Source: Pollutimonas thiosulfatoxidans (GTDB lineage: Bacteria > Pseudomonadota > Gammaproteobacteria > Burkholderiales > Burkholderiaceae_B). From it: a DNA stretch of 64,000 bases. Each line of letters starts with the position of its first letter. The stretch's first letter is position 1. The stretch spans positions 372,001 through 436,000 of the forward strand of contig NZ_CP022987.1 in the NCBI RefSeq assembly GCF_004022565.1. Reading direction: 5' to 3'. The notes below the pieces were generated by a model, which did no database searches, was not told the origin of the DNA, and saw nothing but the letters and a program-made list of their open reading frames with translations. Shown one piece after another: positions 15,825-25,188 of this stretch. The translations under genes and the position numbers were made by a program.

Positions 15825-16574
15825 ATGAATACAGCACAACCTCGCAAACGCCTAGTCATAGGTAATTGGAAGATGCACGGCAACCAGGCAGCCAATGCCA
15901 GCTTGCTGGATGGCTTGTGCGCGGGCTTTCCTGCTGTGCGGGCTTGCGACCTGGCGGTTTGCGTGCCTTTCCCGTATTTGGGGCAGGCCGGCGCAAGCTT
16001 GCAGGGCAGCGGCATTTCATGGGGCGCCCAAGACGTCAGCAAGCACGAGCAGGGCGCCTATACCGGCGAAGTGTCGGCCGCCATGCTGGCCGATTTCTCG
16101 TGCTCGTGGGTGTTGGTCGGGCATTCCGAGCGACGCAGCATCCATGGCGAATCTGATCAATTGGTGGCTGACAAGGCACAAGCTGCGTTGGCTGCGGGCC
16201 TGACTCCCGTCGTATGTGTTGGCGAGACGCTGGAGCAGAACGAAGCCGGTACAACCGACGAGGTCATTGCGCGTCAGTTGGCCCCCGTTCTGGCTTTGGG
16301 CGCTGCCGCCCTCGAAAAGATCGTGATCGCCTACGAGCCCGTATGGGCTATCGGTACCGGCCGCACGGCTACACCCGAACAGGCGCAGCAAGTACACGCC
16401 GCCATCCGGGCGCGCCTGGACGGCTCGGTGGCTGCCAAGGTCCGCATCTTGTACGGCGGTAGTGTCAAAGCAGCCAATGCTGCCAGTTTATTTACCATGC
16501 CCGACATCGACGGCGCCCTGGTGGGCGGTGCGGCGCTCATGGCCGAAGAATTTTTACGTATAGCGGCCGCCTAA
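15825..16574 (+). CDS. tpiA: triosephosphate isomerase
   Basis: Interconverts dihydroxyacetone phosphate and glyceraldehyde-3-phosphate in glycolysis and gluconeogenesis. 249 residues. All catalytic residues are visible: N14 and K16 in GNWKMHGN, H100 in VGHSERR, E171 in YEPVWAIGTG, and the phosphate-binding loop ILYGGSVKAAN. The ATG at 15825 begins family sequence. It ends 18 bp before secG, so the two are likely cotranscribed. Confidence 0.97.
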   Translation: MNTAQPRKRLVIGNWKMHGNQAANASLLDGLCAGFPAVRACDLAVCVPFPYLGQAGASLQGSGISWGAQDVSKHEQGAYTGEVSAAMLADFSCSWVLVGHSERRSIHGESDQLVADKAQAALAAGLTPVVCVGETLEQNEAGTTDEVIARQLAPVLALGAAALEKIVIAYEPVWAIGTGRTATPEQAQQVHAAIRARLDGSVAAKVRILYGGSVKAANAASLFTMPDIDGALVGGAALMAEEFLRIAAA

Positions 16575-16592
16575 GGCCTCGGAGTTTTTTTC

Positions 16593-17075
16593 ATGGAATG
16601 GTTGTCACCCGTACTTCTGGCGATTCAAGTTACATCGTCGTTGAGCATCATCGTGTTGGTCCTGCTGCAGCAAGGCAAGGGCGCCGACATGGGCTCGTCT
16701 TTCGGGGGTGGCTCGGCGGGTAGCCTGTTTGGTGCTACCGGTGCGGCCAACTTCTTGTCGCGCACCACCAAGTGGGCCGCCATTATCTTCTTTGTTTCGA
16801 CAGGTGGCCTGGCTTACATGGCGCATCACCCTGCGGACAGGGCAGCGCTGGATAGCGGTGTGATGCAAGGCTTTGAAGTGCCTGCTACCGACTCATCTGT
16901 ACCGGCGGTTCCTGGCGCTGCGGTTCCGGCTGTTCCAGCGGTGCCCCAGGAGCCTTCCGCGCCGGCCCCCGCTGGCGACGCCTCCGTGCCTTCGACGCCA
17001 ACGGTGCCCGATGCTCCAGCGGCGCCCGATGCGTCCGTGCCTGCGGTTCCGGAAACGCCCGCTCAAAGTCAGTAG
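16593..17075 (+). CDS. secG: preprotein translocase subunit SecG
   Basis: Small inner-membrane subunit of the SecYEG channel. Two membrane segments (LLAIQVTSSLSIIVLVLLQQ and FLSRTTKWAAIIFFVSTGGLAYM) flank the conserved loop QGKGADMGSSFGGGSAGSLFGATGAANFL. The C-terminal 70 residues are a Pro/Ala/Val-rich low-complexity tail (repeated V-P-A-V-P units), common in betaproteobacterial SecG. 160 residues in total. Its stop is followed by a strong hairpin and then tRNA-Leu(GAG). Confidence 0.95.
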   Translation: MEWLSPVLLAIQVTSSLSIIVLVLLQQGKGADMGSSFGGGSAGSLFGATGAANFLSRTTKWAAIIFFVSTGGLAYMAHHPADRAALDSGVMQGFEVPATDSSVPAVPGAAVPAVPAVPQEPSAPAPAGDASVPSTPTVPDAPAAPDASVPAVPETPAQSQ

Positions 17076-17081
17076 ATTTCC

Positions 17082-17118
17082 GTGCCGTCCGCGCTGTTTT
17101 TAACAGCGGGGACGGCAC
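17082..17118 (+). terminator. strong hairpin after secG
   Basis: GTGCCGTCC pairs with GGACGGCAC and, inside one G-G mismatch, CGCTGTT pairs with AACAGCG over a 3-nt TTT loop. No T-run follows, so the hairpin may attenuate or protect the transcript rather than end it outright. Confidence 0.5.
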
Positions 17119-17162
17119 CGCGGAATGGCGCGTATTTCATGCTAGAATACCGCTCTTTGCCA

Positions 17163-17247
17163 GCCGACGTGGTGGAATTGGTAGACACGCTATCTTGAGG
17201 GGGTAGTGGCGAAAGCTGTGCGAGTTCGAGTCTCGCCGTCGGCACCA
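17163..17247 (+). tRNA. tRNA-Leu(GAG)
   Basis: 85 nt with encoded CCA. Acceptor GCCGACG/CGTCGGC, anticodon stem CTATC/GGTAG around TTGAGGG (anticodon GAG), T-loop TTCGAGT. A TGCTAGAAT extended -10-like element ends 14 bp upstream (TAGAAT 17143-17148). Unlike tRNA-Leu(UAA) in this window it has no intron. The 110 bp after it hold no gene. Confidence 0.95.
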
Positions 17248-17357
17248 TAGTATTGATATCCGTTGGATGTACATAATCAAAATCATTCAATTTCATCAAC
17301 GGATTGGGGCTTAGGGTTTTAGCGGTTAATGCGCCCCCCCTGGTACCCTTTAAATTC

Positions 17358-20300
17358 TTAGACCAGCGCGCGCGCCAGCACGCGGGCGACGTGCTCGGCC
17401 TGTCGACCGGTTCCGTCGGCGATCTGGTGGCGACAACTGGTGCCATCCGCTACGAGCAAGGTATCGGCTTCGGCCTTGCGCACGGCCGGCAGTAACGACA
17501 GTTCGGCCATCTGCATGGACACGGCGTAGTGTGAAGCCTCGTAGCCAAAGCTGCCCGCCATGCCGCAACAGCTGGATTCAATCAGACTCACATTCAGTTC
17601 AGGGATAAGTTGCAGCACTGTCTGCACCGGCTTGACCGCGTCGAAGGCCTTTTGGTGGCAATGGCCGTGCAGTAGCGCTTTCTTCTGGGGCAAAGGTTTG
17701 AGCGACAAGTGCAGCGTACCCGCGACGTGCTCGCGCGCAAGAAATTCCTCGAACAAGAAAGACTGGCGCGCGAGACTGCGCGCGTCCTCTCCCAGTCCCA
17801 TGACCAGGAACTCATCACGCAGCGACAACAGGCAAGAAGGTTCCAGGCCGACAATGGGAACCCCCCGGGCGATGAAGGGGCGCAGGGCCTGTACCACGCG
17901 TCGGGCTTCTGTCTTGGCCTCATCGACCAGACCTGCAGACAAATAAGTGCGCCCACAACATAGAGGCCGTTCTTTCTGTGAATCTTGGGAATCGGCGCGC
18001 GCAATGTGGACCTTGTAGCCTGCGGCCTCCAGCACGCTTAGCGCGGCGCGGGCGTTTTCCGATTCCAGGTAGTTATTGAAGGTATCGGCAAACAGGACGA
18101 CGTCAGCGTCCTCTGCATGGTCAGAATGCACCGTACCGAGGAAGGTATCGCCTCGCCACCGCGGCAGCGAGCGGCGAGCGGACAGGCCCAACCATCGTTC
18201 CGACAGCCAGGCGGCTCCCGGCAAGGTGTCGCGCAGATTGAATAGCCACGGCAGACGCGCCGCCCATGGCGCCCAGCGGGGCATGGTGGCGATGAGCTTG
18301 TCCTTGAAGCGCAGGCCGTGTTGCTTCTGCCATTGGTATAGAAACTCGATCTTCATTTTGGCCATGTCCACGCCTGTGGGACACTCGCGCTTGCACCCCT
18401 TGCAACTGACACAGAGATCCAGGGTTTGGCGTACCTCGTCGGAAGTAAAGGCCTCAGGGCCTAGTTGCCCAGATATTGCGAGGCGCAGCGTGTTTGCGCG
18501 ACCCCGCGTAAGGTGTTGCTCGTCTTGCGTGACTCGGTAGCTGGGGCACATTGTGCCAGCGTCGAATTTGCGGCAATGGCCGTTGTTGTTGCACATCTCG
18601 ATGGCTTTGGCAAAGCCATGGGCGGGATCATCGCCAGTGCCTGGTGCGCTGGTGGTTTGTGTAGCGGCATGGCCGGTGACATTCCAGGCAGACCAGTTCA
18701 GTGCGGGTTCGATAGGCAGGACCCGGTAAGTGGGTTTGAATCGAAAGAGGGAGGTGTCGTCCATTTTCGGGCTGCGCACGATCTTGCCGGGATTCATGAG
18801 ACCCTGCGGATCGAACAGATCCTTGATGTCTTCGAAGGCCTCTGTCAGCCGCGGACCGAACTGCCACGAGACCCATTCGCTGCGCGCCAGGCCGTCGCCA
18901 TGCTCGCCGGAGAACGCGCCCTTGTACTCGCGCACCATGGCGCTGGCCTCCTCGGCGATGGCGCGCATTTTGGTCGCGCCGTCCGTGCGCATGTCCAGGA
19001 TGGGACGCACGTGCAAGGTACCCACCGAGGCGTGGGCGTACCAGGTGCCGCTGGTGCCGTGCTTATGAAAAACTTCGGTCAGGCGGCTGGTGTATTCGGC
19101 CAGATGTTCCAGCGGTACCGCGCAATCCTCGATGAATGAGACCGGCTTGCCGTCCCCACGCATGCTCATCATGATATTCAGGCCTGCCTTGCGCACTGAC
19201 CATAATGCTTGTTGGGCAGCAGGTTCGGGGATCTTCACGACGCTGTTGGGCAGGCCTAGATCACTCATCAGTTCGACTAGTTGCCGTAGCCTGGTGGCTT
19301 GTTGGTCTTGTGCTGCGCCGGCGAATTCGACCAACAGGATGGCCTGGGGCTCACCGACCAGTGCCTGCTCGATGGTAGGACCAAAGGCCGGATTATTGCG
19401 CGCCAGGTCGATCATGGTGCGATCGACCAGCTCGACCGCTACCGGACCCAGCTTGACGATGTGCTGCGCCATGTCCATGGCCTGGTAGAACGTCGGGAAA
19501 TTCACCACCCCCAGCATTCTATGCGTGGGCAGCGGTGCGAGCTGCAGTGTGAGTTGGCGCGTAATCGCAAGCGTGCCCTCGCTGCCCACGAGCAGGTGCG
19601 CCAGGTTCGGACTATTGTCCGGCGTATAGGGGCGTTCACTTTGAGGATTGAAGATATCGAGGTTGTAGCCGCCAACCCGGCGCAGAACCTTGGGCACGGT
19701 TCGGGCGATCTCATCGTGCTCGCGCGCGGCGACTTCCTGCAGGCGGCGCACGATGGCGGCCATGCGCGAGCCGTCGGTCGGCATGGTCGACAGGGGGCCG
19801 AACCGGCCCTCTGTGCCATCGGCCAGAAGGGCGTCGATGGAAAGCACGTTGTGCACCATGTTTCCGTATTGGATGGAACGCGAGCCACAGGAATTATTGC
19901 CTGCCATGCCTCCCAAGGTGCATTGGGCCGAGGTGCTCACGTCCACAGGGAACCAGACGCCGTGTGGCCTGAGCCACGCATTGAGATGATCGAGCACGAT
20001 GCCCGGCTCTACCGTTACGGTCATGGACTCACGATCGAAATCGATGATGCGGTTCAGGTATTTGCTGTTGTCCAGGACAAGCGCCGGCCCCACGGTCTGG
20101 CCGCATTGGGAGGTTCCTCCGCCACGCGCCACGAAAGGTGCATGCAAGTCGGCACAGATGGATGCCGCCGCGCGTATGTCATCAAAGGTTTTTGGGATCA
20201 ACACCCCGATCGGATCGACCTGATAGATTGAGGCGTCCGTCGCGTAGCGGCCGCGATCCCCCAAGCCAAACAGAACGTCACCCTGGACCTCGCGCGCCAG

Positions 20301-20366
20301 CCGCTCGGAGAGTTCGTTGCGCTGCTGGCCGGGATGGATGACTTTTTGGGGTAAGGGCGCGTTCAT
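17358..20366 (-). CDS. FAD-binding and Fe-S oxidoreductase (YdiJ / D-2-hydroxyacid dehydrogenase type)
   Basis: 1002-residue flavoprotein joining two modules. The N-terminal FAD-binding PCMH/VAO domain shows GVLIPKTFDDIRAAASIC, FVARGGGTSQCGQTVG and MAGNNSCGSRSIQYG, then the FAD-oxidase C-terminal domain. The C-terminal half is a GlpC/LldE-like iron-sulfur module: CVSCKGCKRECPTGVDMAKMK, then cysteine-rich LCCGRTYLSAGL, GHCHQKAF and ESSCCGMAGSFGYE. Members oxidise D-2-hydroxyacids (D-lactate, D-2-hydroxyglutarate, glycolate) and pass electrons to the respiratory chain; the substrate here is not known. The ATG at 20366 is used rather than the longer frame to 20450. It lies 16 bp after the GntR gene on the same strand. 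Confidence 0.85.
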   Translation of the reverse strand: MNAPLPQKVIHPGQQRNELSERLAREVQGDVLFGLGDRGRYATDASIYQVDPIGVLIPKTFDDIRAAASICADLHAPFVARGGGTSQCGQTVGPALVLDNSKYLNRIIDFDRESMTVTVEPGIVLDHLNAWLRPHGVWFPVDVSTSAQCTLGGMAGNNSCGSRSIQYGNMVHNVLSIDALLADGTEGRFGPLSTMPTDGSRMAAIVRRLQEVAAREHDEIARTVPKVLRRVGGYNLDIFNPQSERPYTPDNSPNLAHLLVGSEGTLAITRQLTLQLAPLPTHRMLGVVNFPTFYQAMDMAQHIVKLGPVAVELVDRTMIDLARNNPAFGPTIEQALVGEPQAILLVEFAGAAQDQQATRLRQLVELMSDLGLPNSVVKIPEPAAQQALWSVRKAGLNIMMSMRGDGKPVSFIEDCAVPLEHLAEYTSRLTEVFHKHGTSGTWYAHASVGTLHVRPILDMRTDGATKMRAIAEEASAMVREYKGAFSGEHGDGLARSEWVSWQFGPRLTEAFEDIKDLFDPQGLMNPGKIVRSPKMDDTSLFRFKPTYRVLPIEPALNWSAWNVTGHAATQTTSAPGTGDDPAHGFAKAIEMCNNNGHCRKFDAGTMCPSYRVTQDEQHLTRGRANTLRLAISGQLGPEAFTSDEVRQTLDLCVSCKGCKRECPTGVDMAKMKIEFLYQWQKQHGLRFKDKLIATMPRWAPWAARLPWLFNLRDTLPGAAWLSERWLGLSARRSLPRWRGDTFLGTVHSDHAEDADVVLFADTFNNYLESENARAALSVLEAAGYKVHIARADSQDSQKERPLCCGRTYLSAGLVDEAKTEARRVVQALRPFIARGVPIVGLEPSCLLSLRDEFLVMGLGEDARSLARQSFLFEEFLAREHVAGTLHLSLKPLPQKKALLHGHCHQKAFDAVKPVQTVLQLIPELNVSLIESSCCGMAGSFGYEASHYAVSMQMAELSLLPAVRKAEADTLLVADGTSCRHQIADGTGRQAEHVARVLARALV

Positions 20367-20382
20367 GGAGGTTTGGCAGCTT

Positions 20383-21111
20383 TTAGTGAGGAGGAATGGA
20401 GGCCACGGGCGAGTTGCCGCTCGGGTTATGTTCTCTTGCCAGGCCTTCAATCACCGCCTCGCATTTGCGTTGTAAATGCTCGCGCATCAAACGCCCAAGT
20501 TCGACCCCGTCGCGACGGGCGAGCGCATCTACCATGGCGATGTGCTCGCCCATGGCTCTCTTCCATTTCTCCGAGTTCAGGTTGGAACGAAACCGCAGAT
20601 TCTGGACGCGCTGGTTCAGGGTGGAGTAGACCTGCGAGAGCAGTTGGTTGTGAGCCGCCCGGTTGATGCGGCTGTGAATCTCGCGGTTGACCCGATAGTA
20701 AGAGGGCAGATCCTGTCTGGCATGGCAGGCTTGCATCTCGAACGTTAATGCCCGGATTTCGGCAACCTCTTCATCTGTGGCATGTTGACAGGCCAACTCT
20801 CCGGAGAGCGCTTCTAGTCCGCCCAATACCGTGAAACTTTCCAGTATGTCCTTCTCGGAAAGGGCAGCGACCCTTGCGCCGCGATTAGGTTGAATCTCGA
20901 CCAGGCCCTCGGAGGCTAGCAGGCGGAACGCCTCGCGCAAAGGTGTGCGAGAGACACCGAGGCGATCGCACAGTGCGCGTTCGTTAAGGCGGGTGCCAGC
21001 CGGCAGCTCTCCTTCGATGATGAGTTCGCGTAGTCGTTCGGCGGCGGCGGCCGGAAGTGTACGCCGATCGACCGTGTCGTCCGTAAGGGTGGAGGCAGAA
21101 GTGCTGGCCAT
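20383..21111 (-). CDS. GntR-family (FCD subfamily) transcriptional regulator
   Basis: 242-residue ligand-responsive repressor. The N-terminal winged helix reads AAAERLRELIIEGELPAGTRLNERALCDRLGVSRTPLREAFRLLASEGLVEIQPNRGARV. The C-terminal FCD domain carries the ligand/metal-binding helices (NREIHSRINRAAHNQLLSQVY, GEHIAMVDALARRDG, MREHLQRK). The ATG at 21111 is preferred over 21132 because the upstream part coincides with the operator at 21119-21132. It is divergent from the aminotransferase gene and shares an operon with the FAD oxidoreductase, so it very likely controls both arms of the cluster. Confidence 0.9.
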   Translation of the reverse strand: MASTSASTLTDDTVDRRTLPAAAAERLRELIIEGELPAGTRLNERALCDRLGVSRTPLREAFRLLASEGLVEIQPNRGARVAALSEKDILESFTVLGGLEALSGELACQHATDEEVAEIRALTFEMQACHARQDLPSYYRVNREIHSRINRAAHNQLLSQVYSTLNQRVQNLRFRSNLNSEKWKRAMGEHIAMVDALARRDGVELGRLMREHLQRKCEAVIEGLAREHNPSGNSPVASIPPH

Positions 21112-21118
21112 AGCTCGG

Positions 21119-21132
21119 ATTTTGTATACCAA
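21119..21132. promoter_or_regulatory. GntR operator copy 1
   Basis: ATTTTGTATACCAA, 7 bp upstream of the regulator's ATG. It contains TTGTATACCA, which fits the FadR/FCD operator pattern TNGTNNNACNA, around a GTATAC palindrome. An identical copy lies at 21280-21293. Confidence 0.7.
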
Positions 21133-21279
21133 AGTCGATATTATAGCGATTGATACTTAGAATATAGAGAAATAAATAGAATATTTCCTGTTGAAGACCT
21201 TGCTATCTATTGATTTAATGGAGTGTCTGGGAGATTCTTCTTGTTCGAGTGGAAAAGGCAGCGTACTATGCAGTATCGT

Positions 21280-21293
21280 ATTTTGTATACCAA
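21280..21293. promoter_or_regulatory. GntR operator copy 2
   Basis: ATTTTGTATACCAA again, identical over 14 bp and in the same orientation as copy 1, 161 bp away and 18 bp before the ATG of the aminotransferase gene. One copy therefore guards each divergent transcript. Confidence 0.7.
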
Positions 21294-21311
21294 CCAACGA
21301 TAGGCTTAGAA

Positions 21312-22523
21312 ATGCTTCGACTCAGTTCGCACCCTTCCGGTCGCCACTTTCTCCAGATCCCGGGTCCGACCAATGTGCCGGATCGCGTGCTGCGCGCCAT
21401 AGATAATGTCACGATCGACCATCGCGGCCCGGAATTCGGCGAGCTGGGCAAGGCCGTACTCGCTGGCATGCAAAAGGTATTCAAGACCGACGGTCACGTT
21501 GTCATCTATCCGGCGTCGGGTACCGGTGCCTGGGAGGCGGCTCTGGTCAACACCTTGTCGGCCGGCGATTTGGTCCTCATGGCCGAGACGGGGCATTTCG
21601 CCACCTTGTGGAAGAAAATGGCGATGGAGCTGGGTCTGCGCGTTGAGTTCCTGTCCGGCGACTGGCGGCGTGGCGTTGACGCTTCGGCAGTCGAGGCGCG
21701 CCTGAAATCCGACGCGGATCACGAAATCAAGGCGGTGTGCATGGTGCACAACGAAACGGCCACGGGGGTTACCAGCGACGTCAAGGGCGTGCGCGCGGTG
21801 ATCGACCGAATGGAACATCCGGCCTTACTGATGGTGGACACCATTTCATCATTGGGCTCGGTCGATTACCGCCACGATGAGTGGGGCGTGGACGTGACAG
21901 TGGCGGGTTCCCAGAAAGGCCTGATGCTGCCTCCTGGTTTGTCCTTCAATGCAATCAGCGCCAAGGCTCTGGCGGCAGCTGAGCACGCCTCGCTGAGGCG
22001 TTCGTACTGGGATTGGCGCCCCATGATCGCCAGTAATGCCACTGGCTATTTTCCGTATACGCCGGCCACTAACTTGCTTTACGGCTTGCATGAAGCCCTG
22101 GAGATGCTGTTTAACGAGGGGCTGGACACGGTATTCGCCCGGCACCAGCGCCACGCCGAGGCGACCCGACTAGCGGTGCATGGCTGGGGGTTAGAGATCC
22201 TTTGCGCTGACCCGAATGAATACAGTGCGGCGCTCACTGCCGTGATCATGCCCGAAGGGCACAGTGCCGACGCGTTTCGCAAGATCGTTCTGGATCATTT
22301 CAATATGTCGCTGGGCCAAGGCCTCACAAAACTCAAGGACAAGATCTTTCGCATTGGGCACCTGGGCGACATCAACGATCTGTCTCTGTGCGCGACGCTT
22401 GCCGGCATCGAGATGGGCTTGGCGTTGGCTGGTGTGCCCCACCGGAAAGGTGGCGTGCAGGCTGCGATGGATTATCTGACGCAAAAGGCCGAGGTTCGAT
22501 CCCGCCCTGCCGGCTTGGGCTGA
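21312..22523 (+). CDS. PLP-dependent aminotransferase, serine/alanine/aspartate--glyoxylate type
   Basis: 403-residue class V aminotransferase. The sequence GRHFLQIPGPTNVPDRVLRAID, then YPASGTGAWEAALVNTL, the PLP Asp in LLMVDTISSLGS, and the Schiff-base Lys202 in VAGSQKGLMLPPGL, place it with serine--glyoxylate and aspartate--glyoxylate (BhcA) aminotransferases. It would move an amino group to glyoxylate, making glycine. The donor cannot be told from the sequence. The start at 21312 is the first ATG after operator copy 2; the frame extends upstream only through the regulatory region. First gene of the plus-strand catabolic operon. Confidence 0.85.
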   Translation: MLRLSSHPSGRHFLQIPGPTNVPDRVLRAIDNVTIDHRGPEFGELGKAVLAGMQKVFKTDGHVVIYPASGTGAWEAALVNTLSAGDLVLMAETGHFATLWKKMAMELGLRVEFLSGDWRRGVDASAVEARLKSDADHEIKAVCMVHNETATGVTSDVKGVRAVIDRMEHPALLMVDTISSLGSVDYRHDEWGVDVTVAGSQKGLMLPPGLSFNAISAKALAAAEHASLRRSYWDWRPMIASNATGYFPYTPATNLLYGLHEALEMLFNEGLDTVFARHQRHAEATRLAVHGWGLEILCADPNEYSAALTAVIMPEGHSADAFRKIVLDHFNMSLGQGLTKLKDKIFRIGHLGDINDLSLCATLAGIEMGLALAGVPHRKGGVQAAMDYLTQKAEVRSRPAGLG

Positions 22524-22558
22524 CAGCCTTTGCCTGTTTATTCACTTTAGGAGTCTCC

Positions 22559-24070
22559 ATGTCTGCGCATGGATCGGCACCAGACGATATCGTCGACGAA
22601 GCAACCATAGAGCACTTGCAAAGGGGGCTGCTGGCCCGCGAGTTCAGCTGTGTAGCGCTGGTCGATGCGTATCTGGAGCGCATGGCCCGCTGGGATAAAA
22701 GGGGGCCCATGCTGCGTGCCGTGCTGGCCTTGAACCCGGGCGCACGCGAGCTTGCCGCCGATCGGGATGCCGCATTGGCTGCAGAGGGCCGGCTTTCAGG
22801 CCCACTGCATGGCGTCGTCGTGGCCCTCAAGGACAATTGCAACACGACCGACATGCCAACGACCGGCGGATCGCTTTCATTGGAGGGCACAGTGCCCGCC
22901 AGCGACAGTGCCGTGTCGCGAAAACTCAGCGACGCCGGGGCGATCGTGCTGGCTAAAACAAACTTGCACGAGTTCGCCCTGTCCGGCACCACGGTCAGTT
23001 CGCTGGGAGGCCAGACCCTTAATCCTTACGACCTCACCCGCACGCCTGGCGGTTCCAGCGGCGGCTCGGGGGTAGCGACGACCATGAGCTTCGTGACGGT
23101 GGCCATCGGTACGGACACGGTCAACTCCATACGGTCGCCAGCATCGGCCAATTGTCTGGTTGGGCTGCGACCCACCCGAGGTCTGATCAGTCGCGCTGGA
23201 ATCATGCCCGTGTCTGAAACGCAGGACACGGTGGGGCCGATCACTCGAACGGTTAGCGATCTCGCGCGTGTCCTGGATGTAATCGCGGGTTACGACCCCG
23301 ATGATCCAGTCACGGCGCGCTCGGTGGGCCGGGTCCCGGCCTCCTATTGCGCGTCCCTGAACTACGACGCCCTCGCAGGCAAACGTGTGGGTGTCCTGCG
23401 CAGCCTGTCAGGAGACGAGCCTCGGCATCTAGCGGTCAACACTGCCATGACTGGGGCCCTGCAGGTCATGCGCGATGCCGGCGCGCAGGTGCTTGATCTC
23501 CACGATCCCTGCATTGACGCGGCGGCTTTACTGCGTACGGGCGACGTACAGAAATGGGAGTTCAAGCAGTCGTTCGAGGCCTATCTGCGGTCGTTGCCAC
23601 AGAGTGATGTGCGGACTTTGGGCGATGTGCTGGCCTGCGGTGGCTACCACAAGGAGACCTTGCATGAGTTCCTGGTACAAGCCAACGATATTGACGATCC
23701 CGAGCACGATTCCGAATATCTGGGTCGGCTTGCTGCGCATGATCGCCTGCGGGTTCGCGTGCTTGAACTCATGGCCGAGCACGCGCTTGATGTCTTGGCC
23801 TACCCCTTGCAGAAATGTCTGGTTGTGCCCGTAGGCGCCGGTGGCCAAGCAGAGCGCAATGGCATATTGGCCGCCCTGACCGGGTTTCCCGCCCTGAATA
23901 TGCCTATGGGTTTTTCCAAGCCCGATGACAACGCGCCCCTGGGGGTGCCCATGGGCATGGATTTGCTGGCTCGGCCTTTCGATGAACCTTTGCTGCTTGG
24001 GCTGGGATACGCCTTCGAGCAGCGGACTCGCATTCGAAAGCCGCCTTTGCACACCTTATGGCCAGATTGA
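22559..24070 (+). CDS. amidase-signature family hydrolase
   Basis: 503-residue amidase. The catalytic triad can be placed: Lys91 in VVVALKDN, the cis-Ser in TPGGSSGGSG (about 166), and the nucleophile Ser190 in GTDTVNSIRSPAS. Most family members have Gly-Gly before the nucleophile (GTDTGGSIR); here it is Val-Asn, which marks a distinct branch and may change the substrate pocket. It would hydrolyse an amide to an acid plus ammonia or amine. The start has GGAG upstream; the frame also runs back over the end of the aminotransferase gene, which is not family sequence. It lies between the aminotransferase and the TRAP genes. Confidence 0.85.
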   Translation: MSAHGSAPDDIVDEATIEHLQRGLLAREFSCVALVDAYLERMARWDKRGPMLRAVLALNPGARELAADRDAALAAEGRLSGPLHGVVVALKDNCNTTDMPTTGGSLSLEGTVPASDSAVSRKLSDAGAIVLAKTNLHEFALSGTTVSSLGGQTLNPYDLTRTPGGSSGGSGVATTMSFVTVAIGTDTVNSIRSPASANCLVGLRPTRGLISRAGIMPVSETQDTVGPITRTVSDLARVLDVIAGYDPDDPVTARSVGRVPASYCASLNYDALAGKRVGVLRSLSGDEPRHLAVNTAMTGALQVMRDAGAQVLDLHDPCIDAAALLRTGDVQKWEFKQSFEAYLRSLPQSDVRTLGDVLACGGYHKETLHEFLVQANDIDDPEHDSEYLGRLAAHDRLRVRVLELMAEHALDVLAYPLQKCLVVPVGAGGQAERNGILAALTGFPALNMPMGFSKPDDNAPLGVPMGMDLLARPFDEPLLLGLGYAFEQRTRIRKPPLHTLWPD

Positions 24071-24146
24071 ACATGCACTAAGCCCTATTCAAAGTCGTGC
24101 GCAGTCCGGGTGCGCGGCGTAATTCACAACCGGACCACAGGAGACA

Positions 24147-25175
24147 ATGATGATATCTACCGCTACATTCCCTCAGTCCGGTACCTTGCGTCGACGTATC
24201 TTGGGCTCGCTCATCGCGCTGGGCGCGGCAACATCCTTGGGGACACCAGGTACTTCCCAGGCGCAGACTGAGCTGAAACTTGGCCACGTTGGTAATCCGG
24301 GTTCTTTGTTCCAGATAAGCGCCGACGAGTTCGCCAAACGCGCCAACGCAAAATTGGGTGATAAATACAAGATCGTGGTGTTTGGCTCCAGCCAGTTGGG
24401 CGGGGACAAGGAAATGCTGCAAAAGCTCAAGCTCGGCACCATAGACATGGTGGTGCCCTCGACGGTGATGTCTTCCGAGGTCGATATGTTCGGTCTTTTC
24501 GAGATGCCTTACATCGTCAAGGATCGCGATCATATGAAGCGCATTGAAAAGGAGATTTTCTGGCCCAAGATCGCACCTGCGGCTGAAGAAAAAGGCTTGA
24601 CGATACTGGCAGTCTGGGAAAACGGCTATCGCCATATCACCAACAACAAAAATCCCATCGTCAAGCCAGCAGACTTGCACGGCGTCAAGCTGCGCACGCC
24701 CAAGGGTAAATGGCGCATCAAGATGTTCCAGGAATATGGCGCCAACCCCAGCCCCATGAGCTTTTCAGAGTTGTTCAGCGCCTTGCAGACGGGCGTCATG
24801 GACGGCCAAGAGAACCCGCTGACTCAGATTTATTCGGCCAAGCTGCAGGAGGTACAAAAATACCTGTCACTGTCCGCCCACGTATACACGCCAGCGTACG
24901 TCACCGTAGGCACCAAGCGTTACGCCAAGCTACCGGCGGACGTGCGCAAGATACTCGAGGATACGGCTCGCGAGAACCAGGCCTACGTCTACGAGCAGGC
25001 CGCCAAGGCCGATGAAGAGTTGTTGGGCAAGCTCAAGGACGCAGGCATGCAGGTCAATGAGGTCGACAAGGATGCCTTTATCGCGGCCAGCAAGGCTATC
25101 TATGAAGAGTTCGGTGAAGAGGTCGATGGCGCGCAAGAGCTTATCTCGCGCGCGATCGAACTTGGCAAGCAATAG
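24147..25175 (+). CDS. TRAP transporter solute-binding protein (DctP family)
   Basis: 342-residue periplasmic binding protein that hands an organic acid to the DctQM permease. The signal peptide ends near TSQAQ (residue about 40). The mature part begins TELKLGHVGNPGSLFQ. The conserved Arg for the substrate carboxylate lies in LHGVKLRTPKG, followed by the family segment SELFSALQTGVMDGQENPL. The ligand is therefore almost surely a carboxylate, though which one is open. It is the first of three TRAP genes in order P-Q-M. Confidence 0.93.
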   Translation: MMISTATFPQSGTLRRRILGSLIALGAATSLGTPGTSQAQTELKLGHVGNPGSLFQISADEFAKRANAKLGDKYKIVVFGSSQLGGDKEMLQKLKLGTIDMVVPSTVMSSEVDMFGLFEMPYIVKDRDHMKRIEKEIFWPKIAPAAEEKGLTILAVWENGYRHITNNKNPIVKPADLHGVKLRTPKGKWRIKMFQEYGANPSPMSFSELFSALQTGVMDGQENPLTQIYSAKLQEVQKYLSLSAHVYTPAYVTVGTKRYAKLPADVRKILEDTARENQAYVYEQAAKADEELLGKLKDAGMQVNEVDKDAFIAASKAIYEEFGEEVDGAQELISRAIELGKQ

Positions 25176-25188
25176 AGAGGTGACCCTT

